The position numbers and the translations under genes are program-made. Below are positions 59,532 through 64,000 of a stretch of DNA of 64,000 nt, piece after piece (the first letter of the stretch is position 1; each line of letters starts with the position of its first letter). Where the stretch lies: NCBI GenBank assembly GCA_015499995.1, contig JADNRV010000083.1:124001-188000 (forward strand). Direction: 5' to 3'. This stretch comes from Flammula alnicola. Taxonomy: Eukaryota; Basidiomycota; Agaricomycetes; Agaricales; Strophariaceae. The notes beneath the pieces were generated by a model. The model had not been told where the DNA came from and did no database searches. It was given only the letters and a program-made list of their open reading frames with translations.

Positions 59532-59539
59532 CACATGAC

Positions 59540-60199
59540 TTGGGTGGACAATTGGAACAGAACAAAGTGAGGCTATCCTAGGGGGGGTAACGTGGAGATG
59601 GCTGTCTAAGCTTAAGTATGGTGCTTCTTGAGGGTTTCTTATATAGCATTAGAGTATATCCAATAATTAGGTAATTATCATAAGCTGGAGAATCGTGATT
59701 CGTGATAGGATTACCCTGGCATGCAGGAGACAAATTTGATTAGAGACCTCCATGAATTTATGTAAGTGAAATAAATTAAGATATCACTTAGGTATCCGTA
59801 TCCGTTGCAAGCCTTCTTGTCAACTTGTCCCTCAGGCCTCAGACCTGGTCTCTGAAGCACGCCAGAAGCGCGACGCGCCGTGGTCACGTGCTGTGTATCA
59901 TGAAATTTTAACTTAAAGTTTTAATTTAAGCACAAAAATAAGCAACCACGAGGTCTTCCTTAACTTTATACCACTATTTCCTTGAACGACGTCCCCCCTC
60001 GGACTCCATCACTGGCAGATCTAATCTAGAAACCTATGAAATATAGAATCTGGCTACCGGACCCCGGGAGGCATGCGGGAAACGCATACTTAGATCTCGA
60101 CGCTTGCTCGACGCGCAAGGTCTCGACCTAGAGGCCTACCGCTCCTTTAGGTCCAACACAGTCGCAGGGGCATATGCAAAGGAAGGCGAATGGAATTCA
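59540..60199. other. Intergenic region, former promoter side of SDR copy C
   Basis: No supported gene. The first part should be the original upstream DNA of the SDR gene, now separated from it by the hAT-like element. Confidence 0.35.
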
Positions 60200-60550
60200 T
60201 GATCCTGCCGTTCAATGTCCCCCGATGTTCTAACAGAAGTTCTTTCTCTTATCTGTTCTGCACCTCAGTCGACAATGGCTATTCCCGGGACAAAGTCTAT
60301 TGACAGTAGATTGTTTCCCTTATTCTTAAAGCTGTCTTGAAATCTCTGAATCCTGGCGGCCTATCGCCTTGTCGACTTCTGACCTTTGGGCTTCCATCTA
60401 CGCCATGCTGCATCATCGGATTGCTGACCAGGCTCTCCGATCGTTCGCTCGCTCGCTCGGGCTGCTGGCAAACCCTTTAGCCTCAACTCTAAGAAGTGGA
60501 CTTTATACCAATCATACCTTTTAATGCGTCAAGGAGTCTTGGTGAGACGG
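60200..60550 (+). pseudogene. F-box gene remnant
   Basis: In one frame the plus strand gives SPDVLTEVLSLICSAPQSTM (an F-box-like opening). In another it gives ISESWRPIALSTSDLWASIY, the conserved post-F-box helix of basidiomycete F-box proteins. The frames do not connect and no leucine-rich part follows, so it is a decayed piece. Confidence 0.4.
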
Positions 60551-60755
60551 AAAAATGAAAACGGACAGGGAAACGTAAGAGAGGGCATCTAATATAAGGA
60601 CAAAATTGAAACCTGAAAGAAAGATAAGATAAATATAAATCATAAAAATCTAATCTAATCTCTTCGCTTGCATGCGGTTCTGTGCAGTTTTAAACTCCGC
60701 AGACGGGCTCGGACCTTGCAGCAGTTTAGCGCTTAACACCAGCATCCTTCTATCG

Positions 60756-61788
60756 ATGTCGACGCTTGAAACTTCCGGTCCTCAAAGAGTTCCTGAGCTG
60801 TGGTTTGAAGACGCCAATGTCATCTTCCAAGCCGGTCAAAAACTTTTCCGCGTTCACCGAAGCATCTTATCAGCACGATCACCGATATTCAATGATATGT
60901 TCTCCGTTCCCCAACCGGCGGCAGAGACACAATCGGGAACCATAAATAACGATTGTGAATGCATTCACCTCCCCGATAGTGAGGTGGATGTATACTACTT
61001 CTTTCTAGCAATTTTCGACGCTTCGTGAGTCACGTTGACGGCAGGTGCTTATTGCCATAAGTCGTGGTCCTCATTCATCTAATTGCAGATTCTTTGAGGG
61101 GCCACCCTCTACTCCATTTTTGGGTATTCTTATATCCATTCTACGGCTTTCAACCAAATACGAAGTCGCCTTTCTGAAGCGTCGGGCCGTTTCACATCTT
61201 AATGCCCTGTTCCCGCCCGATAGGCATGCGATGCAGGCATCCTTGAAAACTTTATTCATAAAGTTTGGTATACAGGATAACAAAACGAAATTGATGCTGC
61301 TTGAAATCATGGCCCTAGCGACTGCAGCCGAAACCAGATGGCTAATTCCCGGAGCGTTCTTTATAACTGCGCAAATACCTCTCCCAACCCTTTTCCGGCA
61401 TGCATCATGGAAAAAGATGACGAAGACCTTCCAAGAGAGGTTTCTGATTTCTCGTGAGGCGTACATGGACGAATGGCACACATCTGGAGCATGGATTGCT
61501 TCAATTCCCACAGGCTCATGTACGACGCCAAAATGCTGTCGAACCAAGCAACGGTTCTGGGTGAAACAGACTTTGGAAGCAGGACCTATCTTCTTCACGA
61601 AACTCCTAGCAGACGATGGGCCAGTTTGGAAGGACTATAGTACTGACTTTTGTGAGGAGTGTTTGTGGAAGTCGAAGAGCGGAGTGATTGCGGCTGTGAA
61701 CAACATCTGGGATGGATATCCTAGACTACTTGGCCTCCCAAGCTGGGACGTGTTGATGAAAGAGAAAGCAGCATTCGAACGTAGTTGA
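60756..61788 (+). CDS. BTB/POZ domain protein
   Basis: Two exons (60756-61024 and 61089-61788) give 322 residues in phase. The start is MSTLETSGPQRVPELWFEDA. The BTB domain follows (DANVIFQAGQKLFRVHRSIL, SARSPIFNDMFSVPQP, IHLPDSEVDVYYFFLAIFDA; residues about 19-90). A helical part (STKYEVAFLKRRAVSHLNAL) and a C-terminal region with several cysteines (CTTPKCCRTKQ, FCEECLWK) complete it. This is the common Agaricomycete BTB architecture, used for dimerisation and often as an adaptor for Cullin-3 ubiquitin ligases. An in-frame ATG at 60672 would add 28 residues. No frame break was seen. Confidence 0.85.
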
Positions 61789-62026
61789 CTTTTTACTCAG
61801 CGCAGTCACCCACTCCCTAAATAATTGGACTTATACCTACTGTAGGACGGAACATTTTACGATACCTATATATGGACACCTACAAAAATCCGAAAATAAA
61901 TAGCATGTTCGATACGTTATTGATACACCTTCCAGAAGTAATATCAGCCTTCCCAGGTCCATGCTGCTATCTGGTAATCGCGTGTTAGAGTATCTTCCTG
62001 GCAGGAAGTCACATCCATGAGAATCA
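61789..62026. other. 3' flank of the BTB gene
   Basis: No gene seen. The stretch runs into the inverted-repeat element beginning near 62027. Confidence 0.3.
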
Positions 62027-62694
62027 AGAGTGCTGAACAGTTCGGCGGACAGTTCGGCGGACGTTTTATACTGGGTAGGTTTTTTTTAGCTCCGTGTGAC
62101 CATCTGTGACAGACCGACGCCCCAGCGCCTCTCCCGTCACCACCACCCGACGCCCGTCACCATCGCCCACCCTTTCACCTCCCGTCATCACTGTTTTTCC
62201 TCTGTTACATACAATGCATGCAACACCCATGATAATAAATGTGGCATATTCCATCCTGGTCAAAGCCAAGCATCATTGTCAAATCGTTGTCAAAGCGTGC
62301 AACGACACTTCTTGCCATATACACTACAGAGTACCGCCCTCACGCTTTTCCCTCGCGCTTTTCCTCCCCGTTTGGATGACAAAGTGTCAGCCTTTTCTCT
62401 TCTATATATATGCCTGTAAAGTAACAAAAAATATAAACAATTTCACCCAGGCTGACTTTGGCAGACATAGTCTGGAGGAAAAGAATGGATTTTTAATGGA
62501 AATACTACGTATGGATATATAGCGTCGACGCCATCAGACTTTGCGTCTTATTGTTCTCGTCATGGATGTTTGGGGCGCGTGGCGCGGCGGGCGGCATGTG
62601 GTTGGGGTGACAGACCTTTGTCACGTCTTGCCGCCTAAAATAGGCAACCGTCCGCCGGACGGTCCGCGGACGGTTCGGCGGACAGTCCGGCACT
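62027..62694. mobile_element. Non-autonomous element with GTTCGGCGGAC-type inverted ends
   Basis: The left end (62027-62068) has agtgctgaacagttcggcgg followed by a second copy of agttcggcgg. The right end (62636-62694), read in reverse, has aagtgccggactgtccgccg and further gtccgc/ccggac units, including near-palindromes such as gtccgccggac. The interior (62096-62522) has an open frame rich in Ser, Pro and Thr but no transposase motif. Terminal GGCGGAC repeats of this kind are common at transposon ends in mushrooms; the superfamily is not decided here. Confidence 0.5.
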
Positions 62695-62865
62695 TTTCGT
62701 TCCAGTGGATGGGATGCCCTCCTTCCTGGACATCTGGACAATCTACAGACGAGTCTGAGAATACGGCGGTGCAGCCAGAGCAATCAGCAACGACCGCCTA
62801 GTTACAAAAGTGCCTTTGTCCGGCCTAAACGGTTACAACGAGGGCATTTACAAGGGCCACTAGAA

Positions 62866-63008
62866 ATCTGCGTGCCATCTGCGTGCCACTGCGTGCACTT
62901 GCGTGCATAGCCTGACCATCTGCGTGCACCTGCGTGCACATCTGCGTGCGGCTGCGTGCACATCTGTGTGCAACTGCGTGCAGTTGCGCGGGTTTGCGTG
63001 CAGACCAT
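62866..63008. repeat. TGCGTGC interspersed tandem repeat array 1
   Basis: About twelve copies of the core gcgtgc/gcgtgca, spaced every 8-14 bp (ctgcgtgccatctgcgtgcc, cacctgcgtgcacatctgcg, ctgcgtgcacatctgtgtgc). All are in the same orientation. Spacing is irregular but near one helical turn. Confidence 0.85.
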
Positions 63009-63590
63009 ATCTTGCCCTCAGGTTCACGCAATTGCGTGCAGTGGTCATAGAGCAGTGATTTATTGAAATTATGCGTAGAATTAAGTAGGTAGATTTCAAA
63101 AGCCCAACTCGCTTGTGGAGTCACATGACCCGCTGATTCCTATGCCTTGCTCGCAAAAGAGGAATTCTGGAACCCATACCCTCCCGCGATAAAAGAAATT
63201 TGGCATACGGACTAAATGGGTTAATAAACACCTTTTTATAACACTTTTATAGAAAGCCATGCATCCTTGAGGGTCTGTAACACGAATTAGCACTGGGTAA
63301 GTACTGTACTTGAGTACAGACAATATATATACAGGTTGTATACAGGTACTACATAAAAGCCTTTTTAGCAGCACTTCAGTTTTTGGTCTGTATTTTCTTG
63401 ATTCTGGGACATTTCCATTTTACCAGAACCATGACCAGATGGGTGGAGGGAGAAAGCGAATAATAGATGGTGGGTCTGAACTGATTGATATAGAAGGTTG
63501 CATTCCAAACTTCCAAACACCGGAACATTCCCTAATCCTCAGTAGACATAGGGAAATGTCCATTAATCCCCACTAATATAGTTCCTTGGG
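63009..63590. other. Spacer between two TGCGTGC arrays
   Basis: No supported gene. Contains a short palindromic stretch near 63300 (gtactgtacttgagtacaga) and no transposase motif. Confidence 0.35.
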
Positions 63591-63592
63591 AC

Positions 63593-63735
63593 TCGCGTGC
63601 AGCTGCGTGCATGATTTTCATCTTAGCGTGCAGTTGCGTGCATCTGCGTGCATAATTTTCATCGCAGCGTGCAGTTGCGTGCAGTTGCGTGCGGCTGCGT
63701 GACATCTGCGTGCAGCTGCGTGCAACTTGCGAGAT
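63593..63735. repeat. TGCGTGC interspersed tandem repeat array 2
   Basis: A second cluster of at least nine cores in the same orientation as array 1 (gcgtgcagctgcgtgcatga, cagttgcgtgcagttgcgtg). It ends in gtgacatctgcgtg-type variants. Two further cores appear at 63986-64000 on the window edge, so the array family continues beyond it. Confidence 0.85.
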
Positions 63736-64000
63736 GCGTGACATATCGTGACAAATGTCAGTCACTCAAATAGATACGTTCCCACGGCACATGGCACACA
63801 AAACCTCGCACCAAAACGGCCACATGTAGCCTCCTTCTTCAAAATTAGGTAGAATGGATTTTATTGGTAGTATATTAAACGCAAAAACTATTTATAAGCA
63901 CTCCGAATTGTTGTGGCGGATGATATATGGTTGACCTGTCTGACCTTTCCATAGCTGTGACATCGTGTGACGTCTGCGACGACTCTGCGTACTTGCGTGC

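Noticed and set aside
61071..61598. 175-codon minus-strand frame
   Set aside because: Opposite the second exon of the BTB gene, which reads in phase with its first exon.
62866..63735. CRISPR-like array
   Set aside because: The repeated GCGTGC unit is only 6-8 bp with spacers of a few bases, in a eukaryotic genome; this is a transposon-type or minisatellite array.

Overview
The window looks like nuclear DNA of a mushroom-forming basidiomycete (Agaricomycetes). Genes are split by many short GT...AG introns of about 50-60 bp. The gene content is typical of that group: an alpha-type kinase, F-box proteins, a BTB protein, a CENP-B/pogo-type transposase relic, cytochrome P450s and extended SDR reductases. 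No bacterial-style operons or CRISPR arrays were seen, and I found no convincing tRNA or rRNA. The species cannot be named from the sequence.

Layout. 0-2.7 kb: alpha-type protein kinase (-). 2.7-8.2 kb: gene-poor, with degenerate repeats, an 875-bp inverted-repeat element with a 6-bp target duplication, and a perfect 32-bp hairpin. 8.2-12 kb: first ice-binding protein (DUF3494) gene, followed by an antisense F-box/LRR relic. 13.3-14.4 kb: low-complexity hydrophilic protein. 15.5-17.5 kb: Ser/Pro-rich protein with repeated RGGxxSRP motifs. 20.8-21.8 kb: mitochondrial HotDog thioesterase. 22.9-26.2 kb: two convergent SDR reductase genes, the first damaged. 27.8-37.6 kb: three more DUF3494 copies in F-box-flanked cassettes (two broken in a tail-to-tail inverted pair, one intact), with a decayed pogo-like transposase between the third and fourth. 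38.1-39.3 kb: family-16 methyltransferase. 39.5-45.6 kb: GCN2 eIF2-alpha kinase. 46-51.7 kb: a P450 fragment, an unidentified gene, duplicated flanks and a complete P450. 53.4-54.4 kb: acidic, probably nucleolar protein. 54.6-56.9 kb: CHK1. 57.3-58.9 kb: third SDR gene, with a 650-bp hAT-like element inserted at its start codon. 60.8-61.8 kb: BTB protein. 61.8-64 kb: transposon ends and GCGTGCA arrays.

The most distinctive feature is the ice-binding protein family. There are four DUF3494 copies, each with the same upstream region and a TATAAAAG box 70-72 bp before the ATG. They spread as cassettes together with pieces of an F-box gene. Copies 1 and 4 have complete five-exon structures and would make a secreted beta-solenoid antifreeze protein. 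Copies 2 and 3 carry frame-breaking deletions.

A caution applies to broken genes. Several conserved genes, including GCN2 and the thioesterase, show isolated single-base deletions. These may be assembly errors rather than biological decay.
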